Shown in pieces: positions 30,402 to 38,193 of a stretch of 64,000 bases of DNA (position 1 is its first letter; each line of letters begins with the position of its first letter). The DNA comes from Methylotenera sp. Its GTDB lineage: Bacteria; Pseudomonadota; Gammaproteobacteria; Burkholderiales; Methylophilaceae. The position numbers and the translations under genes were made by a program. The notes under the pieces are model-generated. The model saw nothing but the letters and a program-made list of their open reading frames with translations. It did not search any database and was not told the DNA's origin. The DNA lies in contig JAUYAL010000077.1 of assembly GCA_030693535.1 (NCBI GenBank), positions 310,001-374,000 on the forward strand. The letters are read 5' to 3'.

Positions 30402-32201
30402 ATGTTCGACCCAAAACCCATTCTAAAAAACCTGCCTAATCTGCCTGGTGTTTATCGCATGATAAACACCATAGATGAAGTGATTTACGTGGGCAAAGCC
30501 AAAGACCTGAAAAAACGCGTTTCGAGTTACTTTAATAAAAACTTGCCAAGCCCACGTACGCGGATGATGGTGAGTAATATCGTGAAAATTGAAACCACGG
30601 TTACACACAATGAAGCCGAAGCCTTGTTGCTGGAAAATAATCTGATTAAGAGCTTAATGCCGCGTTACAACGTTCTGTTTCGCGACGATAAATCCTATCC
30701 TTATATAGTGTTGACCGGTGATGTCTCCTCACGTTTAGCATTTCACCGTGGTACACAGCGTAAAGGTAACCAATATTTTGGCCCTTTCCCTAATTCTGTT
30801 GCGGTGCGTGAGAGCATTCTGTTATTGCAAAAAGTCTTTAAGTTGCGTACTTGCGAGAATACCGTGTTTGCTAATCGCAGTCGTCCTTGTTTGCAGCATC
30901 AAATTGATCGATGCACTGCGCCTTGCGTGGGTTTGATTTCTACTGAAGATTACAATAATGATGTACATCAAGCAGCGATGTTTTTACAGGGTAAGACTAA
31001 TGAAGTGATTGATGCGCTTGGCGCGAAAATGAACACAGCTGCGGAGAATCAGGAATATGAAATAGCAGTGGTGTTTCGCAACCGCATGCAGGCGCTGCGG
31101 CAAGTGCAAGCCAAGCAGTTTGTGAGCGATTTTAATGTATCGGATGCCGATGTAGTCGCCTGTGCCGAGTTGCAAGGTCAGCATTGCATTAATTTGGTGA
31201 TGATACGAGGCGGAAGGCATTTGGGCGACAGAAGCTATATGCCTAAGAATTCAGAGGGTGAAACGCTGGAAACAAGTATGGAGGCATTTCTTGCGCAGCA
31301 TTATGTGGCACAGAACACCCCCCCGCTGATTGTGGTGGGCATAAAAATAGAAACTTCTGTGCTTGAAGAAGTGCTGAGTGATCAAGCTGGGCGCAAGGTG
31401 AAAATCAACACCAACCCGATTGGCGATAAACGTGTATGGCTAAAAATGGCGCAAACAAATGCCGAGCTTGCGCTAGGTCAACGTGCTGCAACTTCAGCTA
31501 ACCAAACCGCAAAATTAGAAGCTCTACGCGAAGCTCTTCATTTGCCCGACAATACCGAACGTATAGAATGTTTTGATATAAGTCATACCATGGGTGAAGC
31601 GACGGTTGGCAGTTGCGTGGTGTTTGATCGTGGTGATCTGCAAAATAGTGAATATAGACGTTACAATGTCACTGGCATTACGCCGGGCGATGATTATGCG
31701 GCAATGAAAGATGTACTGACTCGCCGCTATAAAAAGGTAGCAGCAGGCGAGGGCATGCGTCCTGACTTGATCTTTATTGATGGAGGCAAGGGGCAATTAG
31801 GTATTGCAGTTGAAGTGATGGCGGAAGTTGGACTTCAAGATATCTTGTTGATTGGTATTGCTAAAGGTGAAGAGCGAAGACCTGGGCTAGAAACTATGAT
31901 TTTTTCTGACACAGGCGAAATGCTAAACTTGGAGAAAGATAACAAAGGTTTACATCTGCTACAGCAGATACGTGATGAAGCGCATCGATTTGCTATTACA
32001 GGTCATAGAGCCAAGCGAGCCAAGGCGCGAATGCACTCTAGTTTGGAAGATATTGAAGGCATAGGCGCTAAGCGTCGCAAAGCCCTACTAACGCGCTTTG
32101 GTGGATTGGATGGTGTAAAAAGTGCTAGTATTGATGAAATAACCCAAGTTGAAGGCATCAGCCAGAATTTAGCTGAGAAAATATATGGAGAGTTGCACTG
32201 A
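30402..32201 (+). CDS. uvrC: UvrABC excinuclease subunit C
   Basis: 599 residues, normal length. The GIY-YIG nuclease domain is at about 14-95 (PGVYRM...YVGKAKDLKKRVSSYF). A cysteine-rich segment TCEN...CLQHQIDRCTAPC is at about 148-170, a UVR motif near 205-240, then the RNase H-like C-terminal nuclease (FDISHTMGEATVGSCVVF, about 390-407) and helix-hairpin-helix repeats at the end. It makes the 3' and 5' incisions in nucleotide excision repair. It precedes pgsA, a common bacterial gene order. Confidence 0.97.
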   Translation: MFDPKPILKNLPNLPGVYRMINTIDEVIYVGKAKDLKKRVSSYFNKNLPSPRTRMMVSNIVKIETTVTHNEAEALLLENNLIKSLMPRYNVLFRDDKSYPYIVLTGDVSSRLAFHRGTQRKGNQYFGPFPNSVAVRESILLLQKVFKLRTCENTVFANRSRPCLQHQIDRCTAPCVGLISTEDYNNDVHQAAMFLQGKTNEVIDALGAKMNTAAENQEYEIAVVFRNRMQALRQVQAKQFVSDFNVSDADVVACAELQGQHCINLVMIRGGRHLGDRSYMPKNSEGETLETSMEAFLAQHYVAQNTPPLIVVGIKIETSVLEEVLSDQAGRKVKINTNPIGDKRVWLKMAQTNAELALGQRAATSANQTAKLEALREALHLPDNTERIECFDISHTMGEATVGSCVVFDRGDLQNSEYRRYNVTGITPGDDYAAMKDVLTRRYKKVAAGEGMRPDLIFIDGGKGQLGIAVEVMAEVGLQDILLIGIAKGEERRPGLETMIFSDTGEMLNLEKDNKGLHLLQQIRDEAHRFAITGHRAKRAKARMHSSLEDIEGIGAKRRKALLTRFGGLDGVKSASIDEITQVEGISQNLAEKIYGELH

Positions 32202-32217
32202 TGAAAAGTGGTAAGCA

Positions 32218-32814
32218 ATGAAAATTAACATTCCAACTATGCTTACATGGTTACGTATTTTGTTGATTCCAATTTTTGTTGGCGCATTTTACTGGCCAGA
32301 AAACCTCCGAACTTTGGGCGCAATGCCTTCTCATATTGTGAATGTCTTTGCTGCAACGGTTTTTCTGATTGCGGCAATCACTGACTGGTTAGACGGCTAT
32401 CTAGCTAGGCGCTGGAATCAAACATCTTCTTTCGGCGCATTTTTAGACCCAGTGGCAGATAAGTTGATGGTAGCTGCTGCCCTGATTGTTTTAGTTGAGT
32501 TTGGGCGCGTAGGTGCAATCGTTTCATTGATTATCATTGGACGAGAAATAGCCATCAGTGCTTTACGTGAATGGATGGCAGGTGAAGGGCAACGCAGCAG
32601 CGTAGGTGTTGCGATGATAGGAAAAGTCAAAACAGTTGCGCAAATGCTTGCTATATTATTGTTACTTTATTGGGATGATGTTGATTTAGGTGGCTTAGGT
32701 ATTTTCCCAACTAAATGGTTTGGACAAGTTTTAATTGTGCTGGCAGCATTTTTAACATTGCTATCAATGGCTTATTACCTAAAGGCTGCATGGCCTAAGT
32801 TAAAAAGTAAATAA
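32218..32814 (+). CDS. pgsA: CDP-diacylglycerol-glycerol-3-phosphate 3-phosphatidyltransferase
   Basis: 198 residues with several membrane segments. The CDP-alcohol phosphotransferase signature DGYLARRWNQTSSFGAFLDPVADK (DG..AR..G...D..D layout) spans about residues 59-81. It makes phosphatidylglycerophosphate at the inner membrane. It begins 16 bp after uvrC. Confidence 0.95.
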   Translation: MKINIPTMLTWLRILLIPIFVGAFYWPENLRTLGAMPSHIVNVFAATVFLIAAITDWLDGYLARRWNQTSSFGAFLDPVADKLMVAAALIVLVEFGRVGAIVSLIIIGREIAISALREWMAGEGQRSSVGVAMIGKVKTVAQMLAILLLLYWDDVDLGGLGIFPTKWFGQVLIVLAAFLTLLSMAYYLKAAWPKLKSK

Positions 32815-32862
32815 TTTACAAATGATTCGGTAATAAATAAGTAAATTGAGTGTTGATTAGTA

Positions 32863-32890
32863 TTGACGATATTCTGAAAATCGCTATAAT
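32863..32890 (+). promoter_or_regulatory. Promoter of tRNA-Gly
   Basis: TTGACG (32863-32868) and TATAAT (32885-32890) with a 16-bp spacer, 18 bp before the mature tRNA start. It has a GC-rich discriminator GGCGCC, typical of stable RNA promoters. Confidence 0.75.
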
Positions 32891-32908
32891 GGCGCCTGTC
32901 TTAATGAC

Positions 32909-32984
<76 letters not shown>

Positions 32985-33005
32985 CGAATTTGGTAGTAAG
33001 TACAT

Positions 33006-33043
33006 AAAACGGCGAATGCTTATAGGCTTTCGCCGTTTTAGTT
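33006..33043 (+). terminator. Terminator after tRNA-Gly
   Basis: AAAACGGCGAA and TTCGCCGTTTT form a perfect 11-bp stem around a 12-nt loop, ending in TTTTAGTTT. It separates the two tRNA genes. Confidence 0.8.
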
Positions 33044-33116
33044 TCAGCAAGTGAGTGTTAAACGTTGTGACAAATTGCATATTTCGTTACATTTAATTTT
33101 TAATGCTGCCCCAAAA

Positions 33117-33190
33117 GGCGCGATAGCAAAGCGGTTATGCCGCGGCCTGCAAAGCCGTTTAGACCAGTTCGACTCTGGTTCGCGCCTCCA
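33117..33190 (+). tRNA. tRNA-Cys (GCA)
   Basis: 74 nt with encoded CCA. The acceptor stem GGCGCGA pairs with TCGCGCC, with U discriminator as required for tRNA-Cys. The anticodon loop is CTGCAAA. The integrase gene starts 144 bp downstream on the same strand, so this tRNA is the likely attachment gene of the prophage. Confidence 0.95.
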
Positions 33191-33333
33191 ATATCTATAA
33201 GCCTTAGCGGGCTACTTAACTCAATAATATATCTTGCATATATCCAACTAACCGTTATAAACTCCAACTTTATCCAACTAAAAAGCGTCAAAGACGCACG
33301 TTGTATAGTCGTGTTGGCTGTTTAGGCGAGTTA

Positions 33334-34392
33334 ATGGCTCATAAAAGAATCCGCAATGGTAAGTTCTATTACACAGTAACAAACAAGATATTACCCAATG
33401 GTAGGGTTTATCTCACGTTTGAGACTGAAGATGAGGGCGACACCTATACCAAAAAACTTGAAGCATTATTAAATGCTGGCAAGATTCCTATTGAGTTTTC
33501 TACCAAGAAAAATGCCATAGTCACAATTGCTGATGCGATTGATCAGTATATTGATGCGGTTGATGTACCGGATAGCGATCAGTCTTTATTGGCCATACTT
33601 AGAAAGCGTGATGGTCCACGCTTAATTTCTCGGCTTGATTATGATTGGGCTGATAACTTTGTGCTTGGCATGAAGCAAAGTATGCTTTCACCTTCTACTA
33701 TTCGGCACCACGTGGGCGCATTGGCCCGCTGCTTTGATTGGATTAAACGCAGAGGTGATACATTATTGGTGACTAATCCATTGCGTGAGCTTCCAAAGCG
33801 TTATGCTAGCGGGCACAAGGAAGAGGTGGAGCGCGATCGCCGATTATCTATTAATGAAGAGGTTGAAACCAAGCGGATTATTTTAGGTGGCAAGCCTAGT
33901 AATAAACAACGAGGCTTTGAGTTTGAACGCCCCCAAGAATTTATGATGCTGTTTATTATTGCCATTGAATCTGGCATGCGCTTATCTGAAATTTATACCT
34001 TAGAAAAATCACAGATTGATTTTAAAGCTGATACGATATTTTTAGATAAAACTAAGAATGGCGATAAGCGCCAGGTGCCAATGACAAGTGTGCTGCATAA
34101 GGCATTGACTGATTATATTGAATCGCTTGATACTGAGGCTCTATTTTCAGTTGAAGGTTCACGTAAGCAAATTAGCGCGCGACTATCACAGACGTTTGGT
34201 CGAATATTTGAAGCAGCTGAGTGTGGTGATTTTACTTTTCATGGATTACGCCATGAAGCGACTTGCAGGTTTTATGAGCGCACCAAGTTAAGTGATGTTG
34301 AGATTGCTAAAATACTTGGCTGGCGTTCGTTAAGAATGGCATTGCGCTATGCTAATTTGAGAGGTTCAGATTTGGCGGGGAAGCTTTGGTAA
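33334..34392 (+). CDS. int: Phage tyrosine recombinase (integrase)
   Basis: 352 residues from the ATG at 33334. Reading from 33301 would need TTG. Catalytic set: Arg in ESGMRLSEI (about residue 216), Lys in KTKNGDKRQVPM (about 239-241), HGLRH (about 303-307), LGW (about 330) and the nucleophile Tyr in LRYANL (about 339). N-terminal core-binding domain at about 70-160. It faces the xis-like gene on the other strand and lies next to tRNA-Cys, as expected for site-specific integration. Confidence 0.93.
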   Translation: MAHKRIRNGKFYYTVTNKILPNGRVYLTFETEDEGDTYTKKLEALLNAGKIPIEFSTKKNAIVTIADAIDQYIDAVDVPDSDQSLLAILRKRDGPRLISRLDYDWADNFVLGMKQSMLSPSTIRHHVGALARCFDWIKRRGDTLLVTNPLRELPKRYASGHKEEVERDRRLSINEEVETKRIILGGKPSNKQRGFEFERPQEFMMLFIIAIESGMRLSEIYTLEKSQIDFKADTIFLDKTKNGDKRQVPMTSVLHKALTDYIESLDTEALFSVEGSRKQISARLSQTFGRIFEAAECGDFTFHGLRHEATCRFYERTKLSDVEIAKILGWRSLRMALRYANLRGSDLAGKLW

Positions 34393-34413
34393 TTTATTAT
34401 CTCACTTCTTTTT

Positions 34414-34677
34414 TTAGGTGATGTGGCTTTGAATATAAATTGGCTGAATAATATTATTTCCCCCATCCTTATCTTTGGCTACAAAAGCGTGTATTGAGAA
34501 TACAAAAGATCCTTTTTCAAGGTGATAACCAAGGTGCTTATTACTTCTCTTGGCAAGATATTTTGCTGTATCAATTCCAATAAATTCTTTACCAACAAAA
34601 AAATCAAGCTGATTATCTATAAAGTACAGCTTAATTTCAGCTTCTATTTTTGATAATAATTCATCATTGTTTAACAT
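34414..34677 (-). CDS. Hypothetical small protein, last gene of the leftward operon
   Basis: 87 residues, not recognised. Acidic N-terminus (NDELLSKIEAEIKLYF), no signal peptide or membrane segment. It lies convergent to int with 21 bp between stops and about 50 bp after the xis-like gene. Coding status is supported only by position and an uninterrupted frame. Confidence 0.5.
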   Translation of the reverse strand: MLNNDELLSKIEAEIKLYFIDNQLDFFVGKEFIGIDTAKYLAKRSNKHLGYHLEKGSFVFSIHAFVAKDKDGGNNIIQPIYIQSHIT

Positions 34678-34729
34678 ATTTAACCTTTAATTCTCTCATC
34701 AGTAGTGACACATATTACTTCATATTAGC

Positions 34730-35020
34730 CTATAAATTATCTAAATCAGGCTTACGGCTACGCTTTTCTGCTTGCGTAGGCTTCACTGGGTTGGCGCTGG
34801 CTACCTTTGGTTTAATTCCTGCATTTAACTGTGCTAGACGCTCTAAAGTTTGTCTCTCCACCTCAGATTTTAGGTATGAATCTAAATCCTCTTCGCGGAT
34901 CACCCATCCTTGTCCAATTTTTGCAGCTGCAATCTTTGCATTATTAAGTAGCACGCTTAGTGTTGATTCACTTGTTTTAAGCTTTGCTACTGCTTCAGTG
35001 AATGAATATGTATTTAACAT
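34730..35020 (-). CDS. xis: Excisionase-like helix-turn-helix protein
   Basis: 96 residues. The N-terminal MerR/excisionase-type winged helix has the SFTEAVAKLKTSESTLSVLL helix pair followed by WVIREEDLDSYL, a common end of such DNA-binding domains. The tail is lysine-rich. It overlaps the RT stop by 7 bp, so it is translated with the DGR genes. A role in excision is inferred from position beside int. It could instead be a local repressor. Confidence 0.65.
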   Translation of the reverse strand: MLNTYSFTEAVAKLKTSESTLSVLLNNAKIAAAKIGQGWVIREEDLDSYLKSEVERQTLERLAQLNAGIKPKVASANPVKPTQAEKRSRKPDLDNL

Positions 35021-36411
35021 GACGATTTCCTATAAATCTTGGTAAGTTTTTGATTCACACAGTAGCCTTTATCCATTAATACGTTGGTGATTCTTGCCCT
35101 ATCATGATGGCTTTTTGAGGCTTGTCTCAGTAGGCCGAAATAACTATTAGCCATTTCATACGTCTCTGTTGCCGCTGATTTTACAAGCTGGCTAATTGCT
35201 TCATTCACAGTGCGTTTTCGTGTGTATCGATGCCAAGGCTTTATCACTTGCCCTACAAAATCCACTCCACGATCTACTGGCTGAAGTATTGTTTTTGTCG
35301 GGTTCAGATTTGCATTTAGTTTGACTGGTAGAAAAGCATTAATACGATCTAAAGCATTGTTTAACCATTGCGGTGACTCATGCAGCAGAACAAAGTCATC
35401 AACATAGCGAATATAATGCTTGGCACCTATTTGATGCTTGATGAATTGGTCCAGTGAATTTAAGTGAATATTGGCAAAGAACTGTGAGCTTAAATTACCT
35501 ATTGGTAGACCTAAATGTGAAGGCTGGTTAGTTAGTCGTTTATGTGCCGGCACTAGATTAATTTTGTCAGGGTAGCCGCGTAATTCAAAATTAGTACGTG
35601 GATCGTGAAATAGAATTAAATCAGATAGCCATAACCACCATGGCTCAGTGACTTTGGCAGCCACTTGTTGGCGTAATATATTCTTATCGATGGCCACAAA
35701 AAAGTTAGCTAAGTCACACTTCAGATAAAAACATGGCTTACTCCAGTTTTGAGTAGCGCTACGAATCTTTGACTCCAGACGTTTAGATGCAAATAACGTT
35801 CCGCGACCTGGTATACATGCACAGCTATCGTGAATGAAAGACGCATAAAAGCGCGGTGAGATACGGTTATAAAATAAGTGATGCACGATGCGATCGCGAA
35901 AGTCAGCGGCCCATACTTCACGTGGTTTAGGTCTTGTAATGACAAAGCAAATTGATTTGCCTGGTGCATAGGTATTGGATTGCAATTCATCGTAAAGCTC
36001 GATTAGATTGCGCTCTAGGTTCAATTCAAATGCTAGGGCGCTAGAGGTATTACGTTTATGCTTTCTGCAATCTAAGTAGGCTTGCACTAACTCTTCAAAA
36101 GAAAAATCAGCAACTAGGCGCTCGGTATGATCTGCGGACAGCGCGGGCGCGCAACTCGTTATTCTTGTTGTTGTAATTCTGGTTTCCATTGTTGTAATTC
36201 TGATACCAGGCGTTACTTGAATTAGAGGCGTGCTGCGTTGTATCTTACTATCTATGTCGCTCTGCCGAAGGCTCTCACCGATCAGTGGAGTAACTGCGCT
36301 AGACCTAACCTGAAAGCTATCAGTGGTATCTATACTGCGCATAGCGGTAGCCTTGTGAGCTAGCGGTAAAACCAGATTATTAAATCGTACAGTCATATTA
36401 GCCTTAACCAT
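35014..36411 (-). CDS. DGR reverse transcriptase
   Basis: The reverse-transcriptase part (from about 36108) has the DGR-type opening LVQAYLDCRKHKR, ITRPKPREVWAADFRDRIVHHL, GLPIGNLSSQFFANIHLNSLDQF, the catalytic YVDDFVLLHE (YVDD codons at about 35395-35406) and a thumb-like C-terminus. The frame is open from 36441. The ATG at 36411 overlaps the avd stop as TAATG and is my chosen start (465 residues). That start places the template repeat inside the coding frame (residues about 59-94). No ATG exists between the TR and the RT domain, so a non-ATG or TR-internal start is the alternative. The enzyme would copy TR RNA with adenine errors. Confidence 0.9.
   Translation of the reverse strand: MVKANMTVRFNNLVLPLAHKATAMRSIDTTDSFQVRSSAVTPLIGESLRQSDIDSKIQRSTPLIQVTPGIRITTMETRITTTRITSCAPALSADHTERLVADFSFEELVQAYLDCRKHKRNTSSALAFELNLERNLIELYDELQSNTYAPGKSICFVITRPKPREVWAADFRDRIVHHLFYNRISPRFYASFIHDSCACIPGRGTLFASKRLESKIRSATQNWSKPCFYLKCDLANFFVAIDKNILRQQVAAKVTEPWWLWLSDLILFHDPRTNFELRGYPDKINLVPAHKRLTNQPSHLGLPIGNLSSQFFANIHLNSLDQFIKHQIGAKHYIRYVDDFVLLHESPQWLNNALDRINAFLPVKLNANLNPTKTILQPVDRGVDFVGQVIKPWHRYTRKRTVNEAISQLVKSAATETYEMANSYFGLLRQASKSHHDRARITNVLMDKGYCVNQKLTKIYRKSSC
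36130..36237 (-). repeat. DGR template repeat (TR)
   Basis: 108 bp in the avd-RT interval, same strand as both genes. In the target reading frame it would encode YQNYNNGNQNYNNKNNE between AW and LRARAVRR, the AAY-rich pattern typical of templates. It matches VR1 (36798-36904) and VR2 (41536-41643). All but one of the 27 differences are at TR adenines. The first 29 bp (36130-36158, the 3' end on the coding strand) are invariant in all three copies and G+C rich, as expected for the initiation-of-mutagenic-homology segment. Confidence 0.95.
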
Positions 36412-36761
36412 TATGAAACAGACGATGCGGAACGACGCCAACCATTGGCCTGCTTGCCAATGCTGCTTGTGAGTTCAATGACCTTGGCATACTGTCCAGT
36501 TGAAATCAGGCGTTTATCACGTGATAGGCGAATGAGTAACTCTAAAACCTGCTGTTTTTCTACAAGCTTTAAGAGATGTGGCGCTTTCTCACGTGATACA
36601 TTGGCTCTAAATATAAGCGTGACAATATCAACGCACTCGTCGCGAAGCTTACTTCCGATACTAGTTTTGAAATCGCGTGGCATGTTCTTGGTCAAGTCCG
36701 TGATAACGTCCAGTAGGTCGTAAGCAATCTTATAAATAGGTAGGTCTGTATGGTTTGCCAT
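36411..36761 (-). CDS. avd: Avd-like accessory variability determinant
   Basis: 116 residues, all-helical and basic, the size and style of the four-helix-bundle Avd (bAvd/23S-intervening-sequence-like) that assists DGR cDNA synthesis. It begins DLPIYKIAYDLLDVITDLTKNMPRDFKTSIG, typical of the family, and ends in a basic tail. It lies directly upstream of TR and RT and 22 bp downstream of target gene 1. The stop overlaps the next ATG as TAATG. Confidence 0.9.
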   Translation of the reverse strand: MANHTDLPIYKIAYDLLDVITDLTKNMPRDFKTSIGSKLRDECVDIVTLIFRANVSREKAPHLLKLVEKQQVLELLIRLSRDKRLISTGQYAKVIELTSSIGKQANGWRRSASSVS

Positions 36762-36783
36762 GCTAAATAAAAAAATAATTAAA

Positions 36784-37146
36784 TTACTGAATAATTAATC
36801 TGCGGACAGCGCGGGCGCGCAACTCGTCATTCTTGGTGCTGTAACCCTGGCTTCCATCATCGTAATGCTGACACCAGGCGTCACTTGAATTAGAGGCGTG
36901 CTGCTCGTTTGTCCAGTACCATTCAGGTTTAAATTGGTCTTTTGATTGGTTGAATAGCAGTGCGCTTTCTACTCGGTTTGGTAAATCTCCACCAAGCGAT
37001 TTAGCCCAATCCATAGCATCATTCCAATTGCCATCATCTTTGTCTCCAGTAAGCAGTATGATGTGATTGCCAGTGCCATCTGGGTTGATGATTGCGCCGG
37101 CATAGGTTTCACCTTCGTTTAGTTCTGGTTTAGTGATTTGATTCAT
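36784..37146 (-). CDS. DGR target protein 1 (C-type-lectin-like, DUF1566-like)
   Basis: 120 residues from the ATG at 37146, with AAAGGC upstream. An ATG at 37161 is also possible, but the paralogue at 41.5 kb also starts MNQITKP. It has a compact lectin-like fold signature: WNDAMDWAKSLGGDLPNRVES, then W-W and the variable C-terminus AWCQHYDDGSQGYSTKNDE followed by invariant LRARAVRR. The C-terminal third is VR1. No signal peptide or membrane segment is present, so it is cytoplasmic or assembled into virions. Its binding partner is unknown. Confidence 0.9.
   Translation of the reverse strand: MNQITKPELNEGETYAGAIINPDGTGNHIILLTGDKDDGNWNDAMDWAKSLGGDLPNRVESALLFNQSKDQFKPEWYWTNEQHASNSSDAWCQHYDDGSQGYSTKNDELRARAVRRLIIQ
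36798..36904 (-). repeat. DGR variable repeat 1 (VR1)
   Basis: It aligns without gaps to the TR (offset 668). 12 differences are seen, 11 of them at TR adenines on the coding strand. The exception is a C-to-T change at the third base of an AAC-to-GAT codon. Flanked downstream by a 20-bp A/T-rich stretch that is also found after VR2. Confidence 0.95.
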
Positions 37147-37188
37147 TTTGTAGCCTTTCATTTATAGTGGTTGATGTACTGGTTTAAG

Positions 37189-38193
37189 TTACGAGGTTAG
37201 TTCTAAGTAGATTTGCATGGTATGCATGGCCTTTTCAATATCTTCACGGCCACCTTTGTCTTGTTCGCGTGCCAGGTAGGTGATTACTTCTTTTTTCATG
37301 GCACCTTTGAATTCTTCAGGGGTCATCCAGCGTTTGAAAACTTCCCATGGTTGATAGATGCCTAGTTTTTTATAGTGATCACCACCAACTTGAGAGTTAA
37401 GTGCTGATAATCCTGCCACACAGTTGATTTGCCCGGCTGCCTCAACATAGGGTTTTAGCACTTCAGGCACGACCGTCGCTTTATTAAAAATCTCACGTTC
37501 TATCGGGTTAGATTCCCCTACTTCAACGGCTTTCACAAAGTCTTTTACCACATCAGTCAGTGGCTTTTTATCTTCAGGCATCGGGCTAGGTTTGGCCACG
37601 TCAACTTCTGGTATGTTGCTATCTGGCGCATTGGTATAATAGCGTTTGGTGATGGTGTCATTTTCAACTGACTTCACATTACGCTTGGTGTAGCCGCCTG
37701 CATTAATAGTGTAGGTAATCATATCTGAGGCTTTGCGCACATAAATCTTATCGGTAGATTCCCCTGCTAATTTATGGATTAACTCTTCATGTGAGATGCC
37801 CTGGTTGGCATTAATTAATTCACGTATTTGTGATGCTTTAAATGGCCTTTCTGTCATGTGGACTCCTTCCTTATTTTCTGATTTAGATTGTTTTAATGCG
37901 GCCCAGCTTGCGGGTTCTAGTGGCTTTACTTTTGGCTCTTTACCAAAGGCGGGTATTGGGTCTTTAGTCATAGCATGCCCCTTAAATGCAGTTGGCCAAT
38001 ACTCCATATATTGCAAATCGCCTTTAGTGACCAAGCATCGGTTGATATAAGCTTTTTCATAAAGGTAATCTAATGCAGGTTGAATTAAGATGGCTTTAAT
38101 GCCGCTATCGGTATAAATTTCAGGTGCTGATTTGGCCTGAGCAGACGTTGCACCTTTTAAGTAATCGAGTATTGATTGTTGCGTAGGTGTCAT
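37189..38193 (-). CDS. Phage protein with C-terminal DUF3310 domain
   Basis: 334 residues. The C-terminus QVGGDHYKKLGIYQPWEVF and TYLAREQDKGGREDIEKAMHTM (about residues 265-325) is a clear DUF3310 (SaV-like) domain, often found in phage nucleotide-metabolism or early proteins. The N-terminal 80 residues look like a winged-helix region (ILDYLKGATSAQAKSAPEIY). A second helix-rich region at about 115-175 may be another DNA-binding unit. Its start overlaps the parB-like stop as ATGA. Confidence 0.75.
   Translation of the reverse strand: MTPTQQSILDYLKGATSAQAKSAPEIYTDSGIKAILIQPALDYLYEKAYINRCLVTKGDLQYMEYWPTAFKGHAMTKDPIPAFGKEPKVKPLEPASWAALKQSKSENKEGVHMTERPFKASQIRELINANQGISHEELIHKLAGESTDKIYVRKASDMITYTINAGGYTKRNVKSVENDTITKRYYTNAPDSNIPEVDVAKPSPMPEDKKPLTDVVKDFVKAVEVGESNPIEREIFNKATVVPEVLKPYVEAAGQINCVAGLSALNSQVGGDHYKKLGIYQPWEVFKRWMTPEEFKGAMKKEVITYLAREQDKGGREDIEKAMHTMQIYLELTS

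Noticed and set aside
35014..36441. Reverse transcriptase as a group II intron or retron
   Set aside because: No maturase or intron structure and no msr/msd RNA is apparent. TR, two VRs and an avd-like gene identify a DGR.
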